Shown here one piece after another: positions 16,577 through 25,467 of a DNA stretch of 64,000 nucleotides. Under the pieces are notes generated by a model that worked only from the letters and a program-made list of their open reading frames with translations, was not told the origin of the DNA and made no database searches. Position 1 is the first letter of the stretch, and each line of letters opens with the position of its first letter. The position numbers and the translations under genes were made by a program. Source of the DNA: a virus; IMG/VR virus record IMGVR_UViG_3300020472_001862, positions 1-64,000 of that record, one strand, 5' to 3'.

Positions 16577-17960
16577 GAACAATAAATCCTTATGTATTTT
16601 TCCTTGGATAGAAAACTACCAAGGAAGTCGTTACGAAAGAAAATATTGTTGTATATCAGATGATTTAAAGGGATTAGAAAAAACAACAGAAGAAGAGTTT
16701 TTTAATTCTGTTTATATGAAAGAAACTCGATTAGATATGTTGGCAGGAACAAAGCGCCCTGAATGTCATGCTTGTTATCAAAACGAAGATAATAATATTT
16801 TGTCTCTAAGAGAGGAAGCAACATTTGAACAAGACGGTTCACTAAAAAACAATTTTGAGGAATTAGTGCAACATACAAAAGAAGATGGTTCTGTTGATAT
16901 GAAACCTAGTTACTACGATTCAAGAACAATACATTGTAATCTACAATGTGTTTCATGTGGTATAGTATATAGTTCACGACATATAGATTTATTTTTAGAA
17001 ATGTTTGGTAAGGATACTTTAGACAATGCCAGAGGTAATGGCGGTACACCAGGCAATCCTTTTAAAGTAGATAAGAAACATGAAGCACAAACTGCTAAAG
17101 AAATGGAAGCAGGATTAGAAGAAAAAAGAATAACAGGTTTCTATTGGGCAGGAGGAGAGCCGTTTATGTCTCCTGTACATTGGACAGTAATGGAAAAAAT
17201 CTTAGAATTAAAAGAGAAACCTGGTTATAAAGATTATATTGATAATTTAAGAATACATTATAATACAAACTTAACTAGAAGAGAGTGGAAAAGAAAACCT
17301 ATATCTCAAATATTAAACAAATACAAACATCTTAGAATAGAAGCAAGTTTAGATGGTACACATGAAACATTAGAGTATACAAGAGATGGTGCCATATGGA
17401 ATGAAATAGAAAACAACTGGCGAGAGTTTGCTGAAGCAGGTATTACAATGGAGGTTGCAAGTGTTTTAACAGCCCCTGTTATATTTGATGTAGATAGATA
17501 TATAGATTTCTTTGAGCAGTGGCCAGGTATGAGAATTGCAAATCATTTGTATATGATAAATCAACGAGATATAGGCATGCAAAGTACTTTAGATATATGT
17601 TTCTGGCCAGATCATATATTTTATCCCGCTATGGATAAAGCAGTAAATGCTTTTAAAAGGTCTTCTTTCTTTAACAAAGAAAAAACAATAGATATATTAA
17701 ATTACTATTATAAACAAAAAGAAGAACTAAAGGGCATATTTAATACCCCTAAGGTTTTAAGTGCTATAAAATCTAAAACAGTTTATAGAGATGAATATCA
17801 AAAAACAATATCTTTACCTGACTTGTTAGCAATAACACACCCCGAGGCAAGAGAGTGGTATCTTAATCTACCTTATAATATGGAAGATTATTTTGGCTAT
17901 CATGTAGACCTAGTAAGAGATAATATTAAATTAAAGAGCATACCCGTGAGGCAGATATAA
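16560..17960 (+). CDS. Radical SAM enzyme 4 with N-terminal twitch-like Cys domain
   Basis: The cluster motif is CNLQCVSC (C126, C130, C133) and the GGEP motif is at 198-201 (WAGGEPF). The N-terminal Cys residues C12, C30-C31, C69 and C72 follow the same order as in enzyme 3, marking an auxiliary-cluster region. The long insert after the cluster motif (about residues 145-190, with HEAQ and KKRI-like charged stretches) is a peculiarity of this member. Its TAA overlaps the next ATG by one base. It lies in the same tight operon as four other radical SAM enzymes; the substrate is unknown. Confidence 0.88.
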   Translation: MTTNFKNNKSLCIFPWIENYQGSRYERKYCCISDDLKGLEKTTEEEFFNSVYMKETRLDMLAGTKRPECHACYQNEDNNILSLREEATFEQDGSLKNNFEELVQHTKEDGSVDMKPSYYDSRTIHCNLQCVSCGIVYSSRHIDLFLEMFGKDTLDNARGNGGTPGNPFKVDKKHEAQTAKEMEAGLEEKRITGFYWAGGEPFMSPVHWTVMEKILELKEKPGYKDYIDNLRIHYNTNLTRREWKRKPISQILNKYKHLRIEASLDGTHETLEYTRDGAIWNEIENNWREFAEAGITMEVASVLTAPVIFDVDRYIDFFEQWPGMRIANHLYMINQRDIGMQSTLDICFWPDHIFYPAMDKAVNAFKRSSFFNKEKTIDILNYYYKQKEELKGIFNTPKVLSAIKSKTVYRDEYQKTISLPDLLAITHPEAREWYLNLPYNMEDYFGYHVDLVRDNIKLKSIPVRQI

Positions 17961-19231
17961 TGCAAAGGAATAAGTCTTATTGGGATAGCGGATATTTTAG
18001 ATTTGAAACATTAAATAAAATGCACATAGAACTTTCTAGTCTATGTAATTCTATATGTCCTAACTGCCCTCGATATTTTCAAAATAGCCCTAACGAAATA
18101 CCAGAGTTAATACCCCAATCTATATCAATTGAAAACTTTAAAAAATGGTTTCCACCTGAGACCTTAAAACAAATAACATATATGAATTTTTGTGGTAATC
18201 ATGGAGACCCGGTTACATGTAAAGATCTACTTCCTATATTAGAGTATTGTTTTACGTCTTTGCCTAAAAATGGTGGATTACAGATGCACACAAACGGAGG
18301 AATGAAGTCTGCTAAAGTGTGGAATAGAATAGGAGAATTGTTTGCACAAAGACCTGGATGGAAAATGATATTTAGTGTTGATGGTTTAGAAGATACAAAT
18401 CATATATACAGAAGGAATGTTAATTGGAAAAAATTAATAGAAAACATTAAGGAATATACTCAACATGGAGGGGACTCAGATTGGGAGTATTTAATCTTCA
18501 GACACAATGAACATCAAATAGACGAAGCAAAAAGAATGTCTAAAGAATTAGGAATAAAACAATTTGTCCAAAAAATTGCACATGGTTTGGATAACGGTGT
18601 AAATTATGCTACTATGCCTGCAATAGATAAGTCAGGAAAGACTGATTATCAAATTTATCCTCCAAGAGAAAAGAAGAACAAAGTTAATTATATAAAAGGC
18701 TCAGACGATAAAATTATAATAAAGGATAAATCGTTTGAGAAAGTAACTACCCCAAATAAAGATAATGAATTAGCATTTATAGCAGGCACAAGTGGCCTAG
18801 ATAGAATGTCCGCTCAGGAATTAGAGGAACTAGATAATACAGTTATACGACCTAGGTGTCATAGAGAAGTATTTGTATCAGCTGCTGGGTTTGTTACACC
18901 ATGTTGTTGGATTGGTTTGCTTGTTCCTTATATAGACCATGAAGATAAAACTTCTTTGTTCTTTGAGTGGCACCAGTTAAAAGAAAAGATGTTGGAGATA
19001 GGTTTAGATTTATTTAGTTTATATAACGATACATTAGAAAATATTTTAACTGAAAATAGATTAAATAAAGTTTATTCAGATGATTGGAATAAAACTACAG
19101 CATGTGGAAAATTACAAGCATGTACTAAGGTATGTGGAGCACCAAATGTTTTAGACGACACAATGTCTCACGAAGAAAACCCATACAAAAAGACAAGAAA
19201 GAGTACAGATCATAGGGAACACCTTGCATGA
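17960..19231 (+). CDS. Radical SAM enzyme 5 with C-terminal SPASM/twitch-like region
   Basis: The motif CNSICPNC (C29, C33, C36) lies close to the N-terminus, unlike the other four enzymes. A later Cys group (C300, C315-C316, then C382, C388 and C392 in a CGKLQACTKVC segment) suits a C-terminal SPASM-type domain that binds auxiliary clusters. The usual GGEP loop is replaced by FCGNHGDP near 78-84, a variant seen in SPASM enzymes. This is the classic order of SPASM proteins that modify peptides or sugars, so this enzyme probably comes from a different lineage from its four neighbours. It ends in a 4-base ATGA overlap with the 2OG oxygenase gene. Confidence 0.87.
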   Translation: MQRNKSYWDSGYFRFETLNKMHIELSSLCNSICPNCPRYFQNSPNEIPELIPQSISIENFKKWFPPETLKQITYMNFCGNHGDPVTCKDLLPILEYCFTSLPKNGGLQMHTNGGMKSAKVWNRIGELFAQRPGWKMIFSVDGLEDTNHIYRRNVNWKKLIENIKEYTQHGGDSDWEYLIFRHNEHQIDEAKRMSKELGIKQFVQKIAHGLDNGVNYATMPAIDKSGKTDYQIYPPREKKNKVNYIKGSDDKIIIKDKSFEKVTTPNKDNELAFIAGTSGLDRMSAQELEELDNTVIRPRCHREVFVSAAGFVTPCCWIGLLVPYIDHEDKTSLFFEWHQLKEKMLEIGLDLFSLYNDTLENILTENRLNKVYSDDWNKTTACGKLQACTKVCGAPNVLDDTMSHEENPYKKTRKSTDHREHLA

Positions 19232-19791
19232 AGTTACAGCTTATAAATCCAAACTATCCTGTCTGGGAAGTTACTAATTTTAATCTACCTGAAATAGAAT
19301 TATCAGGCATTAAAACTTATGATCAACAATATACTTCTCAAACCTCACACTTAAGACAACAATGTAAGCCTGACACTAGACTTCACAACGCATTTTCTAC
19401 TGTTTGGAACGATCATACTAAAATTTTAGAAAAGTTTATTAGAAAGGAGATGAATGATATAGAAGAAGTTAGACAAATGTGGATGAAAACTTTATCTAAC
19501 TTTACTTACCCACCTTTCTCTGTGTCAGGAGAGTTTATACAAGACGAAGAAGGTTTTAATATGGCACCTCATGTAGATAACAGGGGTGTATTTGGTGTTT
19601 TAATTATTAACTTAAAAGACAACCCTTTATTATCCGGAACACACTTTACTACAATGAAATGGATGGGTCCTACAAAGAAACATACAGGTGTCTTTATGTT
19701 AAACAACTGGAATACCCAACATGGAATAAATAATCCAGGACCAGGTAATAGATTAATAGCTTATCAGAACTTACACATAGATTCAATATGA
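19228..19791 (+). CDS. 2-oxoglutarate/Fe(II)-dependent oxygenase
   Basis: The facial triad is clear: H115-x-D117 (APHVDNRG), H165 (NTQHGINNP) and R175 (GNRLIAYQ), on a double-stranded beta-helix pattern (VFGVLIINL, GVFMLNN). The spacing is what the 2OG oxygenase superfamily uses to bind Fe(II) and 2-oxoglutarate for hydroxylation or related oxidations. At 187 residues it is nearly a minimal catalytic core. It shares ATGA overlaps with radical SAM enzyme 5 and the unknown protein at 19788, and is the second such oxygenase of the operon. The substrate is not predictable. Confidence 0.8.
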   Translation: MKLQLINPNYPVWEVTNFNLPEIELSGIKTYDQQYTSQTSHLRQQCKPDTRLHNAFSTVWNDHTKILEKFIRKEMNDIEEVRQMWMKTLSNFTYPPFSVSGEFIQDEEGFNMAPHVDNRGVFGVLIINLKDNPLLSGTHFTTMKWMGPTKKHTGVFMLNNWNTQHGINNPGPGNRLIAYQNLHIDSI

Positions 19792-20921
19792 AAATAGAAG
19801 TCGTAATAAAACCTAGTATAATGAAGAATGCTTCAATTATATGGGAACCTTCATTAAATTCCTTTGCAGATTGGTGGTGTTCAATGTATGTTGGTAGAGA
19901 GATGTATAAACAAAAATCTTTTACAGTTTTAGATAGTTATAAAAAACTTTATAATCATTGGGGCTCAATGGATGGCCACGAAGAATTAAAAAAACAAACA
20001 CAAAAAATTAGAAGAATAATTACAGAGATAAATGAATATATTGAGGACCCTAAAGATTATTTTCCTTTAAATCCTAAAGAGGTAAATATAAAATTAAATA
20101 ATAAAGGTAGACAACAACTTAATGAACTTCATCGTTACTTTGTTAGAATAGCCTATCCTACAACGGCATTTAATAAATCAAATATGTCGTATGCAGGCCC
20201 AAGACAAAAAGACAATAAAGGAATGGAGTGGTCGTTTAATTGGCACATGGATCGTCCAGATTATGTATTAGAAGAACCATTCAAAAAATACCCTGGAGAT
20301 TTTTACATAAATAGATTTGTTGCTAGAGATTTTATTGATAAAGTAGGAGAGTTAAATTATGGTTGTCATGATATAGAACCTTTCTTTTATGAAAAATCTA
20401 AGATAGCAAGAAACATGATACATCAACCAGGTCTTGTTGTACAACCTATTGTATCTCAAAAATGGAGAGAAAGGTGGTATAAAGTTCCTGAGGAATATTA
20501 TTCAGCAACGCGTGAGGATACAAAAAAAGATATGATCTTTTATGCTAAGAAAAGAGCAGACCTTAAGGACATACCTCCTTACTTTGAACACTTTCAGTCT
20601 TCTGATAAGCAATTTGATGTTTGGACACCACAAAATTGTGTATTAGGTAAAAGCACTTCAATAGCATATTGTGATGAAGACGACCCTACATCTTTTGATG
20701 TTAATAATGGACACCAAGTCAATTTTGCCTTTGAGTTTTCTGACAGAGAAGATAGAGACTATTTAAGAAAGATAGGGTATGGTGGCAAAAACCCTTATGG
20801 TTGGCCTTTAGGAAGAATAGTATCTGGAAGAGAACTGTTTGAAGAAATAAGGAGTAAGTATTTGTCTAGAGAAATTATGCACAACAAACAATTAGTAAAA
20901 GAGATAAAAGTATGGAAATAA
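19788..20921 (+). CDS. Hypothetical protein of the metabolic operon, 377 aa
   Basis: A soluble, basic and aromatic-rich protein without signal peptide or membrane segments. A segment with NWHMDRPDYV (about residues 150-160) and a later GHQVNFAFEFSDRED look like pieces of an oxygen- or metal-dependent fold, but I cannot place a full motif. It starts in an ATGA overlap with the 2OG oxygenase and ends 10 bases inside the next gene, so it is an integral member of the pathway. It could be an enzyme of an unrecognised family or a scaffold. Function unassigned. Confidence 0.6.
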   Translation: MKIEVVIKPSIMKNASIIWEPSLNSFADWWCSMYVGREMYKQKSFTVLDSYKKLYNHWGSMDGHEELKKQTQKIRRIITEINEYIEDPKDYFPLNPKEVNIKLNNKGRQQLNELHRYFVRIAYPTTAFNKSNMSYAGPRQKDNKGMEWSFNWHMDRPDYVLEEPFKKYPGDFYINRFVARDFIDKVGELNYGCHDIEPFFYEKSKIARNMIHQPGLVVQPIVSQKWRERWYKVPEEYYSATREDTKKDMIFYAKKRADLKDIPPYFEHFQSSDKQFDVWTPQNCVLGKSTSIAYCDEDDPTSFDVNNGHQVNFAFEFSDREDRDYLRKIGYGGKNPYGWPLGRIVSGRELFEEIRSKYLSREIMHNKQLVKEIKVWK

Positions 20922-21664
20922 AAACAGAACATTTTCAAGGCATGAGATCCTTGGAACCAACTGAAAATTTTAAACGAGCATTAGTTACAGGCTGTGGTAG
21001 TAAATTTGGAAAAGTTTTATTAGAACAATTAGCACCAAAATATGATGCAATAGATTTAATATCTTCTAAACAACAACACCAAGTAGAATTGCCCGAGAAT
21101 GTAAGAGTTCATCCTATAAATTGGCACGAAAGTATGGAATATTTTATACAGTATAAAATGCCAGACTATCATAAAGATGCTTATGATTTAATATTCTTTA
21201 ATCACAATAACAAACCTCACGGTTTTGGAATAGAGTCCTATTATAAAGATGTTTTATGGACACAAGAGATTGTTAATAAAGTAAAGAAAAATGCTAATAC
21301 AAAAATAGGTTGGATGATTACAGCAGGAATTGTTTCACCTCCCGATTGGTTCGAGTACTCTCCTTATTTCCACCAAAAACATTCTCGATTATATTTAATG
21401 TACTTTCTACAATATATGAATAACTGTAAATTCTTTGCAATAGATCCAGGAGAACCAGACGCTTTAACACCAGACGAAACATGGGAACAAGCAAGACACA
21501 TGGTTAAATTTATGGCGCATAAAAATGATATGGAACCTGCAACCTTATATAAAGCAATATATCATAACGGCAAAGTACAAGAGCCAGAATTTAATTGGAA
21601 GTTAGATTGGATAAGGCAAGAGGAACAAGATTATTATCCTGAGGACCCTTTTATATATGATTAA
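20912..21664 (+). CDS. SDR-like NAD(P)-binding protein
   Basis: The N-terminal Rossmann signature TGCGSKFGK (about residues 25-33) follows the TGxxxxxG logic of short-chain dehydrogenases, and the strands YDLIFFNHN and KIGWMITAGI sit where the NAD(P)-binding core continues. The usual catalytic Tyr-x-x-x-Lys is not clear: FHQKHSRLYLMYF lies near that position with an altered pattern. It could be an atypical SDR reductase or epimerase, or a non-catalytic relative. It overlaps its neighbours by 10 and 8 bases and immediately precedes the carbamoyltransferase, so a sugar or keto substrate would make sense. Confidence 0.55.
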   Translation: MEIKTEHFQGMRSLEPTENFKRALVTGCGSKFGKVLLEQLAPKYDAIDLISSKQQHQVELPENVRVHPINWHESMEYFIQYKMPDYHKDAYDLIFFNHNNKPHGFGIESYYKDVLWTQEIVNKVKKNANTKIGWMITAGIVSPPDWFEYSPYFHQKHSRLYLMYFLQYMNNCKFFAIDPGEPDALTPDETWEQARHMVKFMAHKNDMEPATLYKAIYHNGKVQEPEFNWKLDWIRQEEQDYYPEDPFIYD

Positions 21665-23060
21665 GTGGGGCATATCAGCATACAACCATAACGCAGCAAT
21701 ATCTGTTGTTAAAGATGATCAAATTCTTTTTGCATCTGAGTCTGAAAGATATAGTGGTATAAAGAACGATTCTAATATACCTGAGAATATGATTAAAGAA
21801 GTATTAGAGTATGGAGAGCCAGATCAAATACATTGGTATGAGAATCAACTATTAAAAAATATAAGAAGATTATACGCAGGACAAAAGTGGAAAAAACTAG
21901 ACATACATCCTTGGATAAAAAGAAAAAGGATTAGATATCATGGCCATCACGAAACACATGCAAGGGCAGGATTTTACACTAGCCCTTTTGATTCTGCTAC
22001 TGTTCTTGTTGTAGATGCTATAGGAGAGTTTAATACAACTTCTATATGGCACGCAACAAACAAACATCTTACTAAATTTTGGACAGAAAATTATCCTAAC
22101 TCTTTAGGTTTATTTTATAGTGCTATTACACATAGGGTTGGATTAAAACCTAACGAAGAAGAATATATTCTTATGGGTATGGCAGCATATGGAGACCCTT
22201 ACAAGTATTATAGTCATATGAAACCTTTATTGAAACAAAACTTACATAGAGGTTGCAGGAATTGGTTACCAGGAGTACAAGGACAACAAGACTCTTTTGA
22301 TATAGCAGCTTCGGCTCAATTAATTTATACAGAAGAGTTTGAAAAACTTGTTAGCTTGGCAAGCGCAACAAGCCCTAACAAAAATCTTGTTTTGATGGGA
22401 GGGTGTGCTTTAAATTGTGTTGCTAATTATATTGCACTAAAATATTTTGATAATGTTTGGATTATGCCAGCTCCTGGAGATGCTGGTTCATCATTAGGCG
22501 CAGCATTAGACAAAAAAGTAGAATGGAAAGGTCCTTATTTAGGACATAATATAGAAGGTGATTATCCTGTAACAGACATTATAAAAGAATTAAAGAAAGA
22601 CAGATTAATAGGAGTAGCAAATGGAAGAGCAGAGTTTGGCCCAAGGGCTTTTGGAAATAGAAGCTTGCTTGCAGACCCTCGAGGCTTACAAGTAAAAGAC
22701 AAAGTAAATGAAATAAAACGAAGGCAAAAGTTTAGACCTTTTGCTCCTGTTGTAATGGAGGAACATGCACATGAATTATTTGACATGCTTGTATCCTCAT
22801 CTCCTTATATGCAGTATGTTATTAGATGTAAAGAACCAACCAAGTATCCTGCAATAGTGCACAAAGATGGCACATCTAGGGTTCAAACTGTAAATAAGAA
22901 ACAACATTTAGGCCTTTATACGCTCTTATCTGAGTGGTATAAAGAAACAGGGTGTCCTATGTTACTTAATACAAGTCTAAACATCAAAGGCAAGCCTATG
23001 GTTAATACAATGGCAGATGCTAAAGAATTTGAAAGGACATACAATGTACGAGTGGCCTGA
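21657..23060 (+). CDS. NodU/CmcH/TobZ-type O-carbamoyltransferase
   Basis: The family's landmarks are in order: an ASKHA-like start (GISAYNHNAAISVV), a His-rich segment (H95, H97, H98, H101 in YHGHHETHA), D120 in VVDAIGE, LVLMGGCALNC, the nucleotide-binding APGDAGSSLGAA and the C-terminal EFGPRAFGNRSLLADPR and KFRPFAPVV hallmarks. Such enzymes use carbamoyl phosphate and ATP to make carbamoyl-AMP and carbamoylate a hydroxyl, usually on a sugar (Nod factors, tobramycin) or cephem. At 467 residues it is shorter than the 550-600 usual for the family but has both domains. Its position late in the operon suggests a finishing step on a glycosidic or hydroxylated product. It overlaps the genes on both sides. 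Confidence 0.9.
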   Translation: MIKWGISAYNHNAAISVVKDDQILFASESERYSGIKNDSNIPENMIKEVLEYGEPDQIHWYENQLLKNIRRLYAGQKWKKLDIHPWIKRKRIRYHGHHETHARAGFYTSPFDSATVLVVDAIGEFNTTSIWHATNKHLTKFWTENYPNSLGLFYSAITHRVGLKPNEEEYILMGMAAYGDPYKYYSHMKPLLKQNLHRGCRNWLPGVQGQQDSFDIAASAQLIYTEEFEKLVSLASATSPNKNLVLMGGCALNCVANYIALKYFDNVWIMPAPGDAGSSLGAALDKKVEWKGPYLGHNIEGDYPVTDIIKELKKDRLIGVANGRAEFGPRAFGNRSLLADPRGLQVKDKVNEIKRRQKFRPFAPVVMEEHAHELFDMLVSSSPYMQYVIRCKEPTKYPAIVHKDGTSRVQTVNKKQHLGLYTLLSEWYKETGCPMLLNTSLNIKGKPMVNTMADAKEFERTYNVRVA

Positions 23061-23967
23061 TTTGCCTGATGGGTATTATAGTTTTTGGGGAACAGAACCT
23101 CAAAGGCCTGATAGAATTTTAAAAGATCTAGAACAAAGAAGAAGGGTTATATTAAATCCTCAAAAGCCCAGGGTTTGGTTTTTTGGAGATAGCTTCGTAC
23201 AATGTCCAGATGATAATATATGGGAGCCTATATCAAAAGAATTTAATCCGGTACATAGGGGTGTAGGTGGTACAGGTGTAGAAGCAGTATGGGCACAATT
23301 ATCAATATGTAAAGATCATATACAGGCTGAAGATAGAGTAGTCATAGCATTTTCTCATCATGACAGAGAACTACTTAGAGATGGTATTAGAGGACAACCT
23401 CAATTTAGATATCGTTCAGATACACCACCTAAGGTTACAAATACTAGACAATACGCTCCTGTGGGTATACCTTATCGCTCTGATGAATATACAGATTTTG
23501 TAGATGATAAAATATGGACAGAGTATTTAGAAAATGTAAGATGGGAGTTATCCAATTTATTAAAAGTTCTGGCCATGGTAAATAATATTGTACATGATAT
23601 TATACCTTCGTTAAAAACACCTCATGTTGCACATTTTGCTTGTTTTGGATTACATGACCCACAAATACATTTACTAAGAAAATATAATTTTTCAGAAAAA
23701 AGAATAAGAGAATTAACACAACATTTACAGAATACTCCCCCTTTATGGGGTTTTGCACTAGAAAGATCTGGGTATCGTTGGGTAAGCGGAGAGGGTTGGG
23801 TTCATTTTAACCCGGAGGAATCAAAGAAACCTTGGGGAGAGCGAAAGGTGTCAACACATAGACACCCTTCTCCTAATCATTACTTAGATGAAGATGTAGT
23901 ACCCTTTTGGAATACCTATAAAGGTACTCTAGAAAAGCTATGTCTAGAACAACCTCTGTATAAATAA
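23044..23967 (+). CDS. SGNH/GDSL-like hydrolase or acyltransferase
   Basis: I take the ATG at 23044 (MYEWPDLPDGYYSF) as start because GAAAGGAC precedes it by a few bases; an upstream in-frame ATG at 23017 lies deeper in the carbamoyltransferase gene. WFFGDSFVQ (about residues 46-54) is the block I nucleophile motif GDS, and RGVGGTGVEAVWAQL supplies the glycine of block II. A convincing C-terminal D-x-x-H is harder to see; HPSPNHYLDEDV near the end is a candidate. Family members are esterases or O-acyltransferases on glycans and lipids. It closes the overlapping operon, only 4 bases before the next gene. Confidence 0.65.
   Translation: MYEWPDLPDGYYSFWGTEPQRPDRILKDLEQRRRVILNPQKPRVWFFGDSFVQCPDDNIWEPISKEFNPVHRGVGGTGVEAVWAQLSICKDHIQAEDRVVIAFSHHDRELLRDGIRGQPQFRYRSDTPPKVTNTRQYAPVGIPYRSDEYTDFVDDKIWTEYLENVRWELSNLLKVLAMVNNIVHDIIPSLKTPHVAHFACFGLHDPQIHLLRKYNFSEKRIRELTQHLQNTPPLWGFALERSGYRWVSGEGWVHFNPEESKKPWGERKVSTHRHPSPNHYLDEDVVPFWNTYKGTLEKLCLEQPLYK
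23959..23966 (+). promoter_or_regulatory. T4-type late promoter abutting the start of the gene at 23972
   Basis: A perfect TATAAATA ending 6 bases before the ATG, inside the final codons of the SGNH gene. T4 geometry would put +1 on the A of the ATG at 23972. The AT-rich setting makes a chance match possible. Confidence 0.5.
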
Positions 23968-23971
23968 AAAT

Positions 23972-24265
23972 ATGAAGGGTAAGGTTATTAAGTTTCCGAG
24001 AAAAGAACCAAAACCTAAAATCATTAAAGGTTATAGGATGGCGTTCTATACTGAAGATGAAATAGATCTAGCTGTTCTATGCTTAAATACTTACGGTTGG
24101 AAAAGAATAGGCTACACAAGAGAGACATTAACTAAAGTAGACCCTTTGTACATAAAAGATTGCTTAATACGAGGTTATGGTTCAGATTTATTATCTTTCC
24201 CTGCCAGAAAACTTATAAATAAAATTATAGACGGAATGGAAGAAATAGCAGTGAGTGTAAAATAA
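23972..24265 (+). CDS. Hypothetical protein, 97 aa
   Basis: A small basic protein beginning MKGKVIKFPRKEPKPK, with a mixed charged body. No ribosome binding site precedes the ATG; instead a late promoter octamer ends 6 bases upstream, so the transcript may be leaderless. No family is recognised. The N-terminal basic, proline-containing stretch could contact nucleic acid, but this is a guess. The next gene starts 2 bases after its stop codon, making a likely two-gene unit. Confidence 0.6.
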   Translation: MKGKVIKFPRKEPKPKIIKGYRMAFYTEDEIDLAVLCLNTYGWKRIGYTRETLTKVDPLYIKDCLIRGYGSDLLSFPARKLINKIIDGMEEIAVSVK

Positions 24266-24267
24266 AT

Positions 24268-24606
24268 ATGCCAATATATAGTTTCGAGAATGACAAAGGT
24301 GAAACTTGGGACGAAATGATGTCCTGGGACGATCGCTGTATATACCTAAAAGAAAACCCCACAATCAAACAAATTATTACAGGTGCTCCTAATATTAACA
24401 AGGGTGGCACAGGTGATAGAACAAAACCTGATGGTGGATTCAAAGATGTATTATCTAGAGTAGCAGAAGCTAATCCTTATTCACCTATGGCAGATGACTT
24501 TGGAAAGAAAGATTCTAAATCTGTTAAACTTAGAAATACAGTTAAAGATGTTAAAAAACGAGTCGGCGGTTTAATGTCTGAATCTAAACCCGACAATTTA
24601 AAGTAA
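24268..24606 (+). CDS. Hypothetical FmdB-start-like phage protein, 112 aa
   Basis: The first 30 residues (MPIYSFENDKGETWDEMM) resemble the start of the FmdB-type zinc-ribbon family and of a small protein widespread in T4-like marine phages, but the Cys pairs that bind zinc in FmdB are absent. The rest is a flexible, charged tail with Gly- and Lys-rich stretches. No function is known to me. It begins 2 bases after the previous stop codon and precedes the phoH gene by about 80 bases of non-coding DNA. Confidence 0.6.
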   Translation: MPIYSFENDKGETWDEMMSWDDRCIYLKENPTIKQIITGAPNINKGGTGDRTKPDGGFKDVLSRVAEANPYSPMADDFGKKDSKSVKLRNTVKDVKKRVGGLMSESKPDNLK

Positions 24607-24686
24607 GGAGGTCTCATAGAAAATATTATATCATGTTAGGGTAACAATTCAGTTGCATAGACTTATAACTAACAGGAGAACAATTA

Positions 24687-25427
24687 ATGACTAGAAGAAA
24701 TCTTCAACTAGTTCAAGACAAAAAAATAAACGGCAGGAGATCAACTCCACTCAAAATACAACCACAGGATCTCGCAAGATTCGATCCAATCACTAATACA
24801 CAAAATTTATTCTGGCAAATGTACAAACGCAAAGATGCTTTGTTGTTGCATGGCTCTGCCGGAACAGGTAAAACTTTTATTGCATTATATAAGGCAATGG
24901 AAGATGTGATTAATAGAGGTGGTCCGTATAATAAATTAATCATAATTCGTTCAGCAGTTCCTTCAAGGGAAATAGGACACTTGCCGGGTGACTATGGAGA
25001 AAAGATAGATGTTTACTCCATACCTTATCAGAACATGATGGACGAACTATATCCACACAAGGAAAAACCTTATGACAGACTTATGGAACAAAAGAAATTA
25101 TACTTCATGTGCACCTCGTTCGTTAGAGGTATCACATTGGATAATTCTATCATCGTGGTAGACGAATGTCAGAATATGAATGACATGGAAATTAACAGTA
25201 TTATGACAAGAGTAGGCCACAATTCTAAGATCATCTTTTGTGGAGATTTTAGGCAAACAGACTTATATAAGAATAATGATAAATCTGGAATGAAGAAGTT
25301 CATACAAATAGCAGAGGATATGCCCTCATTTGGAACAGTAGAATTTGGTCCTGAGGACATTGTTCGTTCAGAACTCGTAAAAGAGTACATATTAGCAAGG
25401 GTAGATTACGAAGAAAAGAACGAATAA
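24687..25427 (+). CDS. phoH: PhoH-like P-loop ATPase
   Basis: A Walker A motif GSAGTGKT at residues 56-63 and a Walker B region (SIIVVDECQN, about 149-158) flank the signature PhoH segments IIRSAVPSREIGHLPG and TSFVRGITL. PhoH proteins are RecA-fold ATPases related to the N-terminal domain of superfamily 1 helicases, and occur very widely in marine phages with an unsettled role in RNA or phosphate metabolism. At 246 residues this is a normal phage-type single-domain member. The ribosome site CAGGAGAA lies about 6 bases before the ATG. It stands between unknown small genes and the HD hydrolase with its own promoter. Confidence 0.92.
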   Translation: MTRRNLQLVQDKKINGRRSTPLKIQPQDLARFDPITNTQNLFWQMYKRKDALLLHGSAGTGKTFIALYKAMEDVINRGGPYNKLIIIRSAVPSREIGHLPGDYGEKIDVYSIPYQNMMDELYPHKEKPYDRLMEQKKLYFMCTSFVRGITLDNSIIVVDECQNMNDMEINSIMTRVGHNSKIIFCGDFRQTDLYKNNDKSGMKKFIQIAEDMPSFGTVEFGPEDIVRSELVKEYILARVDYEEKNE

Positions 25428-25432
25428 AGTGC

Positions 25433-25461
25433 TTGACTTTTGGTCCTAAAGAGTGCATAAT
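25433..25461 (+). promoter_or_regulatory. Early-type sigma70 promoter abutting the HD hydrolase gene
   Basis: TTGACT (25433-25438), 17-base spacer, CATAAT (25456-25461). Six bases separate the -10 box from the ATG at 25468, so the predicted +1 falls on the start codon. The spacer is nearly identical to that at 98-126. Confidence 0.8.
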
Positions 25462-25467
25462 GTACGC

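Noticed and set aside
24268-24606. FmdB-family zinc-ribbon protein
   Set aside because: Only the first residues resemble FmdB; the Cys pairs that define the zinc ribbon are absent, so it is left as hypothetical.
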